Assembly (NCBI GenBank): GCA_016707285.1
Contig: JADJIA010000001.1
Coordinates: 372,001-436,000 of the forward strand
DNA from: Ignavibacteriales bacterium
GTDB taxonomy: Bacteria > Bacteroidota > Ignavibacteria > Ignavibacteriales > Ignavibacteriaceae
Direction of reading: 5' to 3'
DNA length: 64,000 nucleotides
The translations under genes were made by a program, and so were the position numbers. The notes beneath the pieces are model-generated. The model saw nothing but the letters and a program-made list of their open reading frames with translations, ran no database searches and was not told where the DNA came from. Positions 36,289 through 45,168 of this stretch are shown in pieces; the first letter of the stretch is position 1, and the number at the start of each line of letters is the position of its first letter.

Positions 36289-37176
36289 CTAAATTACCTT
36301 ATAAACAATCAAAAGTGTTACTGCAACATAGAGAAGTGCATTCAAAATTGTGGATACATCATGTAACAAAATATCAATGGTATTTTCACCACGGTGATGT
36401 TGATATACAAGATACATATATCTGAAGATACCAAAAACCACAAATGCAGTGGTATATATGAGGTTTTCTGTACCAAATGTTTCAACTGTTCTTGGAGAAA
36501 CTGTGTAGAGAGCATAAAAAACTATTACACCACCGGCACTTACCGCAGATATCTGATCGATAAATCTTTTGGAATAATTCTCGAGTACTCTCCTCACCGG
36601 AATATGATCCTGATCCTCTGAACTGAGCAAGTCGGATTCTGACATCCTTTTCATTACCGCCAGAAACAACGAAATGAATAGTGTGATTAACACCAACCAG
36701 CTTGATGCCGCAACACCAATCACAACAGTTCCTGCCGCAACTCGAAGAATAAATCCACCCGCAATCGAAAAAATATCCAGTAAAACGATATTTTTAAGCT
36801 TGAAAGAATACACAGTATTCAACAGTATATAAGCGATAACAACCATTTCAAACGCATAATTGAGGTGGAATGAAAACAGAATTGTTAACACACCCAACAC
36901 AAGAAGTACAACATAAGCTTCCTTAACGGAAATGTCTCCCGCCGGAATGGGTCTTAACCGCTTTTTGGGGTGTAGCCTGTCTCTATCCTTGTCAACTATG
37001 TCATTTAACACATAAACGATACTCGAAGCAAAGTTAAATGCCATAAATCCAAGCAATGTTAGAGACAGGTCATCCCAGTTGAATAATTTTTTTGAATATA
37101 CCAGGGGAACAAAGAGGAAAATATTCTTTATCCAGTGAGATGCCCTGATTAATTTCAAATATTTTTTGATTTTCAA
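36289..37176 (-). CDS. UbiA-family prenyltransferase, decaprenyl-phosphate phosphoribosyltransferase-like
   Basis: The 295-aa membrane protein has about nine helices and the two Asp-rich motifs of the family: 'NDIVDKDRD' followed by 'HPKKRLRPIPAG', and 'LKNIVLLDIFSIAGGF' for the second. The HPxKxxRPIxxG extension is characteristic of DPPR synthase-like members, which attach phosphoribose to polyprenyl phosphate for arabinose or glycan precursors. ATG overlaps the mutase stop codon by 4 bp. Confidence 0.82.
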   Translation of the reverse strand: MKIKKYLKLIRASHWIKNIFLFVPLVYSKKLFNWDDLSLTLLGFMAFNFASSIVYVLNDIVDKDRDRLHPKKRLRPIPAGDISVKEAYVVLLVLGVLTILFSFHLNYAFEMVVIAYILLNTVYSFKLKNIVLLDIFSIAGGFILRVAAGTVVIGVAASSWLVLITLFISLFLAVMKRMSESDLLSSEDQDHIPVRRVLENYSKRFIDQISAVSAGGVIVFYALYTVSPRTVETFGTENLIYTTAFVVFGIFRYMYLVYQHHRGENTIDILLHDVSTILNALLYVAVTLLIVYKVI

Positions 37177-38828
37177 AATACCGCTTCTTCTGTATAAATG
37201 CCAAATGGTTCTTTTAAAACATCTATCATCTCACCAAGAGTAACATAATTCGCCGCTGCTTTTACAAAAACAGGCATCAGGTTGTTACCATTTTCCGCAG
37301 CATTTTTGATCTCCAAAAGGGAATTTTCAACTTCAACTCCACTTCTGTTTGCCTTAATATTTGCCAGTCTTTCACGCTGAGTTCTCTCAACTTCAGGGGA
37401 AACGGTAAGGATCGGGATATCAACCACTTCATCTTTTTCGATAAATTCGTTAACTCCCACAATGATCTTCTCTTTTCTGTCAACTTCTTTTTGATAAGCA
37501 TAAGCTGCATCAGCAATCTGTTTTTGGAAATAACCCGTTTCAATCGCAGGAATTACACCACCAAGGGAATCGATCTCATCAAAAATTCTGTTGGCTTCAG
37601 CTTCCATCTTGTCAGTCATACTCTCAACCATATAACTTCCGGCGAGAGGATCCACTGAATTGATAACGCCCGTTTCATAAGCTATCAATTGCTGTGTCCT
37701 CAGGGCAATTTTCACAGCTTTTTCACTTGGAAGTGCAAGGGTTTCATCCATCGAATTTGTATGCAATGATTGAGTGCCACCCATAACCGCCGCAAGTGCT
37801 TGAAAAGCAGTTCTTACGATGTTATTTTCAGGTTGCTGGGCAGTAAGCGTGCATCCCGCTGTTTGTGTGTGAAATCTCAACCACCAGCTTCTTGGATTTT
37901 TTGCACCATAACTTTCTTTCATTCTTTTGGCATAAATTCTTCTTGCCGCTCTGAACTTGGCAATCTCTTCAAAAAAGTCGAGATGTGAGTTAAAAAAGAA
38001 GGAAATTCTGGGAGCAAACTCATCGATATCCATTCCCCTTTCCATGCAGGCTTCAATATATGCAAATCCATCTGCGAGCGTGTAAGCCAATTCCTGAACG
38101 GAAGTGGAACCCGCCTCACGGATATGGTAACCACTAACAGAAACGGGATTCCATTGCGGAACTTCGTTTGTACAATATTCGATCATATCCACAATTATCC
38201 TCATAGATGGATGTGGAGGATAAATGTATTCTTTTTGAGCGATATATTCCTTCAAAATGTCGTTTTGGAGTGTCCCCCTCAGACTTTTAAAATCAACTCC
38301 CTGTTTTTGCGCAACTGCCAGATAAAAAGCAAAAATCATTGCTGCCGGTGAATTAATTGTCATCGAAGTTGATACTTTATCGAGTGGAATCCCCTTAAAA
38401 AGCACTTCCATATCCTCAAGCGAAGAGATTGAAACACCACAGATACCAACTTCGCCTTCACTCAGAGGGGCATCAGCATCCCATCCCATCAAAGTTGGAA
38501 GATCAAAAGCCACAGATAATCCGGTCTGACCATTATTCAGGAGATAATGAAACCTCTCATTTGTGTCCTCGGGAGAGCCAAATCCTGCAAACTGGCGCAT
38601 AGTCCAGATTTTACCTCTATAACCATTGGGGTGAATACCCCTGGTATATGGATATTCTCCCGGGAAGTTGAGATCACGCATATAATCATGATCGGCAACA
38701 TCGTGAGGTCCGTATAACACATTTACGGGCTCACCACTTACTGTGGTATATTTCATTCCATTTGTTTTTGAACCGGCAACTTTTTTGTTGTACTCGTCCA
38801 ACTTCTGCATATAAAGTGAATCCTTCAT
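37173..38828 (-). CDS. icmA: Acyl-CoA mutase large subunit, isobutyryl-CoA mutase signature
   Basis: The 551-aa product is the substrate-binding TIM-barrel half of a B12-dependent acyl-CoA mutase. It stops before any cobalamin-binding domain (no DxHxxG), so a separate small subunit must exist outside this window. Pipelines would call it methylmalonyl-CoA mutase. The two residues that decide substrate are Phe80 (WTMRQF) and Gln198 (EYIAQKEYIYPP). Methylmalonyl-CoA mutase has Tyr and Arg there; isobutyryl-CoA mutase has Phe80 and Gln198 at exactly these numbers. I therefore call isobutyryl-CoA/n-butyryl-CoA interconversion. Catalytic His in SGYHIREAGS is present. Confidence 0.75.
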   Translation of the reverse strand: MKDSLYMQKLDEYNKKVAGSKTNGMKYTTVSGEPVNVLYGPHDVADHDYMRDLNFPGEYPYTRGIHPNGYRGKIWTMRQFAGFGSPEDTNERFHYLLNNGQTGLSVAFDLPTLMGWDADAPLSEGEVGICGVSISSLEDMEVLFKGIPLDKVSTSMTINSPAAMIFAFYLAVAQKQGVDFKSLRGTLQNDILKEYIAQKEYIYPPHPSMRIIVDMIEYCTNEVPQWNPVSVSGYHIREAGSTSVQELAYTLADGFAYIEACMERGMDIDEFAPRISFFFNSHLDFFEEIAKFRAARRIYAKRMKESYGAKNPRSWWLRFHTQTAGCTLTAQQPENNIVRTAFQALAAVMGGTQSLHTNSMDETLALPSEKAVKIALRTQQLIAYETGVINSVDPLAGSYMVESMTDKMEAEANRIFDEIDSLGGVIPAIETGYFQKQIADAAYAYQKEVDRKEKIIVGVNEFIEKDEVVDIPILTVSPEVERTQRERLANIKANRSGVEVENSLLEIKNAAENGNNLMPVFVKAAANYVTLGEMIDVLKEPFGIYTEEAVF

Positions 38829-38935
38829 ATTGGTCTCCTGTTTGTTCAGTGTTTTTGACTACTCCGTATCCTAAAATTACTCAACCCCTCAAAAAATAAT
38901 ACCTGATAATTAATAATTAATAATTCATACCTGCA

Positions 38936-40888
38936 TCAGCTCGTTCTTCCAAATCGCCTGTCAAATTCATCGAGGGAGATTTTGAGGACAACCGGTCTGC
39001 CGTGGGGACAAACATACGGGTTTTCTGTGGCAAACAGTTCGTCTATCAACCGGCGCATCTCTTCTTGTGAGAGTCTGTCGCCTGCTTTTATGGCAGCTTT
39101 GCATGAAAATGATTTTGCCATGTTTTCAGTTTCATCAAGTATTTTTTCTTGTCTGTTTTCAATGTATTGATCAAGTATCTCAAGTAATATTTTTTCTTCT
39201 TCACCCGTTTTCACCTGTGAAGGGATTGCTTCTACCACCAAATCGGTTTTTGAGATGACTTTAACAATAAATCCAAGCCGTTGAAGGTAATCCTGAATCT
39301 CTTTCACTAACATAACTCTGGCAGGATCAGTTGACACCACTTTTGGAAACAACAATTGTTGAAACAACGGAAAACCTTGAGTCAACTGCTTTTTTGCCAT
39401 TTCGTATAAAATCCGCTCATGTGCCACATGCTGATCAATAATCATCAAACCCGTTTTTATCTGGCACAGGATATATTTATTGTGCAACTGAATGATAAAA
39501 GGTGTGGAATTTGTCTCGGCATCATCTGCAGGAATTCTCTCAAAAATCTTTGGAGTATAAACATCCTGATCGATCTGTCCACTTTTAAAACTGCGTGACT
39601 GACTTTGTGAATCGCCCCCACTCTGCTCATCAAATGGATGGCTCACATCCTCATCTTCGGGTCCTCTTTCAACATTTCTGGAAAGAGCTCCAAATATCAG
39701 ATCAATATCATTGTCATTTATTCCAACCCGTTTTGAGGAGGATTGCATCTGACCAAACTGATTCCTGCTCTCTCTGTTTGACAAATCACTCTGAACTGCG
39801 GGTCTGTCGCTAAAATCACTTTTGTCAGCCCTGGAATAATTGTCAAAACCAAGTCTGTTATGCCCCTCCAAAGTATTAGTTGAGAAAGAAAGGGAAGGCA
39901 CAAGATCATATTCCGCCAATCCTTTGCGAACCACAGCATTTACAAAATTATAGATATCCTTCTCCTCTTCAAACCTCACTTCAAGTTTTGAAGGATGCAC
40001 ATTTACATCAATTTTTGCAGGATCAATCTCCAAAAAGAGGATAAAAAATGGATAATCCCCTTTTTCAAGGAAATTTTCGTAAGCATTAAACACGGCAAAA
40101 TTTACCTGTTTTGAACTGACAAATCTGCCGTTTAGAAAGAGATATTGATCCCCTCTCGCCTTTTTTACTAATGCCGGTTTGCCAAGAAAACCACTCAAAT
40201 TTAGATATTCCGTTTTCTCTTCGATCTGAATGATATTGTTAAAACTCTTTTCGCCAAAAACCTGTCCGATTCTGTCAGAAAGTGATCCCGGAAGGTAATC
40301 GAGAATTTTAGAATCATCGGAATAGAGTGTAAAATGGATTTCAGGTTTGCCAAGAGCAAGTTTTTGAAAAGTATCAATAACATGCCTTAGTTCAGTTGAA
40401 TCGGATTTCAAAAAATTTCTTCGAGCCGGAATATTGTAAAATAGATTTTTTACACTGATATCCGTCCCCTTAAAATATCCACCTTCTTCTTTTAATATGG
40501 TCCTGCTGTCCTCAATTTTTAGAATCGTGGAAAGTTCAGAATTATCAGTCCCTGTTTTCATCTCAAATTGTGCAACCGCAACAATAGAACTAAGGGCTTC
40601 CCCTCTGAATCCAAGAGTTTTTATCGCATCAAGGTCTTTTTCTTCACTGATTTTACTCGTAGCATGTTTCATTATGCATATCAGAGCATCCTCTTCCCCC
40701 ATGCCATCACCGTTATCAACCACTCTGATCAGTGACTTCCCGGCGTTCCGAACCATCAATTCAATATGAGTCGCCCCCGCATCAATGGAATTTTCCATCA
40801 ACTCCTTCACCGCCGACTCAGGCCTCTGTATGACCTCTCCGGCAGCAATCTTGCTCGATATATTCTCGGGTAAAACTCTAATTTTCAT
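38936..40888 (-). CDS. mutL: DNA mismatch repair protein MutL
   Basis: The 650-aa product has the GHKL ATPase domain (ENSIDAG, DNGDGM, GFRGEAL within residues 1-110) and transducer domain to about 330. A variable linker (about 335-450) precedes the C-terminal dimerisation/endonuclease domain. The latter holds the nicking motif in slightly altered form (DQHVAHERILYE) and 'CPHGRP', so it is a nicking-competent type. It works with MutS in strand-specific repair. Standard start MKIRVLPENISSKIAAGEV. Confidence 0.95.
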   Translation of the reverse strand: MKIRVLPENISSKIAAGEVIQRPESAVKELMENSIDAGATHIELMVRNAGKSLIRVVDNGDGMGEEDALICIMKHATSKISEEKDLDAIKTLGFRGEALSSIVAVAQFEMKTGTDNSELSTILKIEDSRTILKEEGGYFKGTDISVKNLFYNIPARRNFLKSDSTELRHVIDTFQKLALGKPEIHFTLYSDDSKILDYLPGSLSDRIGQVFGEKSFNNIIQIEEKTEYLNLSGFLGKPALVKKARGDQYLFLNGRFVSSKQVNFAVFNAYENFLEKGDYPFFILFLEIDPAKIDVNVHPSKLEVRFEEEKDIYNFVNAVVRKGLAEYDLVPSLSFSTNTLEGHNRLGFDNYSRADKSDFSDRPAVQSDLSNRESRNQFGQMQSSSKRVGINDNDIDLIFGALSRNVERGPEDEDVSHPFDEQSGGDSQSQSRSFKSGQIDQDVYTPKIFERIPADDAETNSTPFIIQLHNKYILCQIKTGLMIIDQHVAHERILYEMAKKQLTQGFPLFQQLLFPKVVSTDPARVMLVKEIQDYLQRLGFIVKVISKTDLVVEAIPSQVKTGEEEKILLEILDQYIENRQEKILDETENMAKSFSCKAAIKAGDRLSQEEMRRLIDELFATENPYVCPHGRPVVLKISLDEFDRRFGRTS

Positions 40889-40910
40889 CTATCTTTTCTA
40901 AATTTATTTC

Positions 40911-41006
40911 ACATTCTCAAGTTCTGATATTCCGAAGTTCTGAGGTTCTGAAGTTCTGAAGTTCTGAAGTACTCAAGTTCTCAAGTACTCAGGTACTCTA
41001 GTTCTC
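40911..41006. repeat. Octamer tandem repeat array, AAGTTCTG/AAGTACTC, 12 units
   Basis: Twelve contiguous 8-bp units (AAGTTCTG, ATATTCCG, AGGTTCTG, AAGTACTC, AAGTTCTC, AGGTACTC, TAGTTCTC and others) lie between dfrA and mutL. The array covers the dfrA stop codon (40973-40975) and its last codons. It contains both GTTCT and GTACT forms, linking the 28.6-kb and 33.2-kb arrays. Confidence 0.9.
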
Positions 41007-41482
41007 ACATAGTGCACAATCTCAAACTGTTCTCTTTTCTCCCGATTTACAATGTCCCACTCACTTTTATCAAATCGGGGAAACGAAACTTCACCTTCAG
41101 CTTCAAAATCCATCCAGGAGATGATCATTTCATCCACAAGCCCCTCCTGCAAAACCTGTTTATAAACTTCACCACCACCGATAATAAACATCCTGTCTTT
41201 GTTTAATGTTTCAACATAATCAAATCCCTCCTTGAGGGTATTAAATACTTTTACACCTTCATGTTTGGGATCAAAGTTTTTATCGTGTGTAATTACAATA
41301 TGTTCACGATTTTTTAACGGTTTTTTGAAGTAACCATAAGTTTTTCTCCCCATCAAAACAGGAGAACCGATTGTAGTTGACTTAAAATGGTCAAAATCTT
41401 CTTTAACATTCCACGACATGTCACCATTGGCTTTGCCGATCACATAATTTTTTGCGACTGCAACAATTATGATTCTTCTCAA
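40973..41482 (-). CDS. folA: Dihydrofolate reductase
   Basis: The 169-aa product shows 'IVAVAKNYVIGKANGDMSWNVKEDFDHFKSTTIGSPVLMGRKTYGYF' and 'MFIIGGGEVYKQVL', the DHFR active-site and NADPH-binding motifs, with Asp in the WNVKEDF stretch as the catalytic acid. It reduces dihydrofolate, resupplying the cofactor consumed by ThyA. The start is TTG 41482, overlapping the thyA stop by 3 bases. The C-terminal VPEYLRT comes from the octamer repeat. Confidence 0.92.
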   Translation of the reverse strand: MRRIIIVAVAKNYVIGKANGDMSWNVKEDFDHFKSTTIGSPVLMGRKTYGYFKKPLKNREHIVITHDKNFDPKHEGVKVFNTLKEGFDYVETLNKDRMFIIGGGEVYKQVLQEGLVDEMIISWMDFEAEGEVSFPRFDKSEWDIVNREKREQFEIVHYVRTRVPEYLRT

Positions 41483-42318
41483 ACTGCAACCTCAAATTTT
41501 ATCGCAGGATGGGATTGATAGCCAACCAACTCAAAATCTTCAAATGTAAGTTCATCAATCGGTTTTTTTGCTATTTTAAGTGTTGGCAGGGGAAGAGGTT
41601 CTCTTTCAAGTTGAATTTTGAGCCCCGCAAGATGGTCATATCTTTCCAGTTCTGAACCTTTATCCGCCACATATATATGGGCATCAATGATTGTATGACT
41701 GAAAATTCCCGGTTCAAGATCCGTTTCATTGGCAATAATCATGGTTAACATTGAATATGCTGCCAAATTAAATGGAATTCCAAGAGCAATATCACCCGAT
41801 CTTTGTGTGAGGTGACAGTTTAATCTGTTTCCTTGAACATTAAAAGCAAAAGTATAGTGACAAGGAGGGAGTTTACTTGTGGTGGCGTTCCCTGGCTCCC
41901 ACGCAGTTACAATAAGTCTGCGACTGTAGGGATTCCGTTTGATCTCGTCGATTATATATCTAATTTGATCTACCTGTCTTACCTGCCAGTTTCCGTTTTC
42001 GTCAAGTTCTGCCGAGGGGAATTTTCGCCAGTAATAACCGTAAGCAGTCTCAAGATCACCATTTTCATCTGCCCAGGCATCCCAGATTTTTGTATGTTCT
42101 CTAAGATTTCTGATGTGATCTTCACCCGAAAGGTACCACAACACTTCGTGTAAAAGGGATTTCCATACCATCTTTTTAGTGGTAAGCAATGGAAATCCTT
42201 TTGAAATATCCACACGATAGTTTGCAGAGAAATATGAAATTGTATCAATGCCTGTCCGGGAAGGTTTTCGTATTCCTTCTTTCATCACAAGGCGCACCAA
42301 ATCCAGGTATTCTTTCAT
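41479..42318 (-). CDS. thyA: Thymidylate synthase
   Basis: The 279-aa product (E. coli ThyA is 264 aa) has the catalytic Cys153 in LPPCHYTFAFNV, and 'QRSGDIALGIPFNLAAYS' and 'DAHIY' for dUMP binding. It makes dTMP from dUMP with methylene-tetrahydrofolate. A short insert (about 100-118) is present. thyA and dfrA form an operon with overlapping stop and start. Confidence 0.95.
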   Translation of the reverse strand: MKEYLDLVRLVMKEGIRKPSRTGIDTISYFSANYRVDISKGFPLLTTKKMVWKSLLHEVLWYLSGEDHIRNLREHTKIWDAWADENGDLETAYGYYWRKFPSAELDENGNWQVRQVDQIRYIIDEIKRNPYSRRLIVTAWEPGNATTSKLPPCHYTFAFNVQGNRLNCHLTQRSGDIALGIPFNLAAYSMLTMIIANETDLEPGIFSHTIIDAHIYVADKGSELERYDHLAGLKIQLEREPLPLPTLKIAKKPIDELTFEDFELVGYQSHPAIKFEVAV

Positions 42319-42431
42319 CCGAGAGCAGTCTTTTCCAATGTATTTGTAAAAAAGTTAAACCGTAATTTACAAAAATGAACCGAAAGATGAAGGCAAGTGA
42401 AAGAATATCACACAAATGCAAATATTGACTT

Positions 42432-44942
42432 TATTTTTGCACTATCAACTTGACTGATTTGGTTTTCCCCTCCCCAATCAACCTGAGTATATACACTCCA
42501 CTCGAAAGATTCTTTCCTGATAACTTAATTGCATGAATCCCCGCTTCCAATCTGTCCATCAAGAATTGAATTAACTTCTCTACCGGAGATATCAAACAAT
42601 TTAAGAGTGATATTCATAGTCTTGGGGAGTGTGAATTTTACTTTGGTTTCACCATTTCCCACACTGGATTCAGACGAAAATGGATTGGGATAATTCTGGT
42701 AAAGGGCAAATTCATCCGGCAGAGCATCAATCGTTATTACATCAGAATAGCTGTTTGACCCGTCATTATCAAGCTGATTTAATCGGTATTTAATCGAAGA
42801 GCCGGTAAAATCTCTATCCACGAACTGATAATATTTCACTGAATTGCTTGTTCCACAACCCTCCACAAACCCAATCTGCTGCCATTTATCTGAAATATTT
42901 CTTTCGATTGCAAATCCTGAATTGTCAACCTCAGTAGCGGTTTCCCATCTTAATTCAACTTTCCCGTTGATTAATTTCCCTGAAAAGGAGAGCAATTCAA
43001 CAGGAAGGGCCGATTCCTCACCTCCGGTAACAGTATAAAACCCTGTCATTGAAGTTTGTTCGAATGTATTGTTTATCGCGTTCACCTGCCCCATGATGTT
43101 CCATAGTGAACCATCATACCTGGCTCCATAAATTTGTGATTCATCACCTGTTACATCATTTTGGTCGTACTGTATGTAAAGATTCACAGTTGGTGAGGTG
43201 AAACCTGTTCCCGTAAAGCTCCATGTTCGGGTCAGATAATTTTCCGCACTTGTATTTGAAGAATGTTTCCCACGCAGAATTTCAAGGGTAACTCTCGCGC
43301 TATTGAATGCAGACGCATTAACATACAATGAGAAAAGCGAATAGCGGTATGAGCCACTGGAATAATCACCAACAGGAACCTGAGTTTGAGACTGTTCATC
43401 AAATCGAATTATAAGCCGCCCTGTTCCATTCTGAACGATCATGTTTGTTAAAGAACCCTCCGATCCCGAAATACTTAACCCCGGACTTAATGTAAGGTCA
43501 TAATCACCCATCAACAATCGCCCCTGCAGATGGATAGTTCTGACTTCAGTATCCTTTGAGAGGGTAACTCCTGCAGCATTTAGAATCCCAAGTGTTCCAT
43601 ATTGGAGTGTAGGCAGCCCGGTTCCTGTTACCTGAGCCAAAACCCCGTTGTACCAATAATGGCCATAAGAATGAAAATTTCTTGTTGTCGTTTGAATACT
43701 ACCTGTAGAACCCGAAGAACTTATCCCCTCTGGATTGTCGATGTAAATTGATGCACCTGAATTCAGGGTAAATGAGCCTGCCCCGGAAATTGTTTTACCT
43801 CCCATTTTTAGTACTCCCGAAACTGTAACTGCGCCGGTGGTATTGATGGAATTTGTAAGCGTAACACTGTTAGCATTCGAAATTATTAAATTCCCACTGA
43901 GCGATGATGGTAACAGATCACCTGTGTTTTGTGAACCTGACCCGGAATACTCATAATCTGCCTCACTACTAAAAGTAGCTGAACCATAGCACCTTATGTT
44001 CCCGGTTTTGGAAGAGGATATCCCCTCGTTTGAAGCAATTTTCAATCCTCCACCGGCATTTAGCGCAAATGAAGTAGTGGAGGAAAGTGCAAGAGACGCG
44101 CTCTCAAATATCAATCTACCGTCCACAGTTGTCGATCCACCTACGCCAAGGTTTGTCAGCAACCGGTATTGGCTGCCTGTTTGCAGGTGAAGACTGAAAG
44201 CAGCTCCGCTGTTATAACTAACTGAATTTATAACTATATAATTGTTGTTCCCGAAAAGGTTGATGGTGGTAGTTGCATTCCGAAAGCCAATCGCCCCGTA
44301 TGAAGCATCAAAAGAACCATAGAGATTAAAGGTTTGCGCACCACTAAATATTAAATTACTCGCCAATCCGGATGTAACACCCGTGAAGATATCACCCATA
44401 ACAGTGAGTGTATATGCCACTGTTAAATCGGCACCACCTTTCAAGATTAGATCACCACTAACAGTTAAGGCACTTGAGGTTGTCACCATCCCATCGAACA
44501 TCAGAATCAGATTCCCATACGGTCTGGCCTCCCTAAATCCTGATGGATCGTTTATCTGGAAATTGCTTGATGTGCCAAAAGTGCCGTTTATCAGACTGGA
44601 ACTCGATCCACTTGTGTGAATGTAGGTTCCTGCATCCTCAATATCCAGTTTAAGGGCATGGTCGTAACTGCCTGAACTGGTGAAAGATTTATTTGCCTTG
44701 ATCACAACTTTGGAACCGGTTCCTGAAACGACCCATTGAGCATTTGCAGTCATAATATGGTTGATTTCAAAAATATCACCGGAAGAAAAGTTGGTTGGAG
44801 AGGTGCCGCCGCCGGATGGAGAGGTGTTCCAATTGGAGAGATTATTCACACTCCCGTCAGCTTGTGAATAGTATGTTTTTCCCTGTGAAAAGCAGAGAAC
44901 TGAAAATAATAGAACTACACCTAAATAAGAAAACTTTTTCAT
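42432..44942 (-). CDS. Large secreted protein with T9SS sorting domain, frameshifted near the 3' end
   Basis: From ATG 44942 (MKKFSYLGVVLLFSV signal peptide) the protein is Gly/Ser/Thr-rich with many repeated beta strands up to about residue 590, as in surface adhesin-like helices. A linker 'PVELLSFSGKLINGKVELRWETATEVDNSGFAIERN' common before T9SS tails follows, then NYPNPFSSESS. The frame then stops at 42525, inside the T9SS domain. Removing one G from a G4 run (C4, plus strand 42540-42543) restores IHAIKLSGKNLSSGVYILRL to KLIVQK and a stop at 42432. As written, the secretion signal would be lost. Confidence 0.75.
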
Positions 44943-45168
44943 TGTCATGCCTGATATATCGACAAATAAAAGAGAATAATCGTTGTTAATCACAACGGCG
45001 TGTTTCTTGCGAAAAAATTGGACACACAAGAAACTGATCGAAACAGTTTTACTGCTTGAAAGAGTTCAGTGATCCTGGTAGTAACTTAAAACAAATTAAT
45101 TGATTAAAATTAAATAACAAAGAATAAAACACATATTTATTCATTTATGGTTTTGCATGTAACAAAGA

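Noticed and set aside
37173..38828. Methylmalonyl-CoA mutase
   Set aside because: The specificity residues are Phe80 and Gln198, which fit isobutyryl-CoA mutase instead.
38880..38925. AT repeat (AATAATT, period 7) between the mutase and mutL
   Set aside because: It is short, low-complexity sequence with a different period from the octamer family, so I do not include it there.
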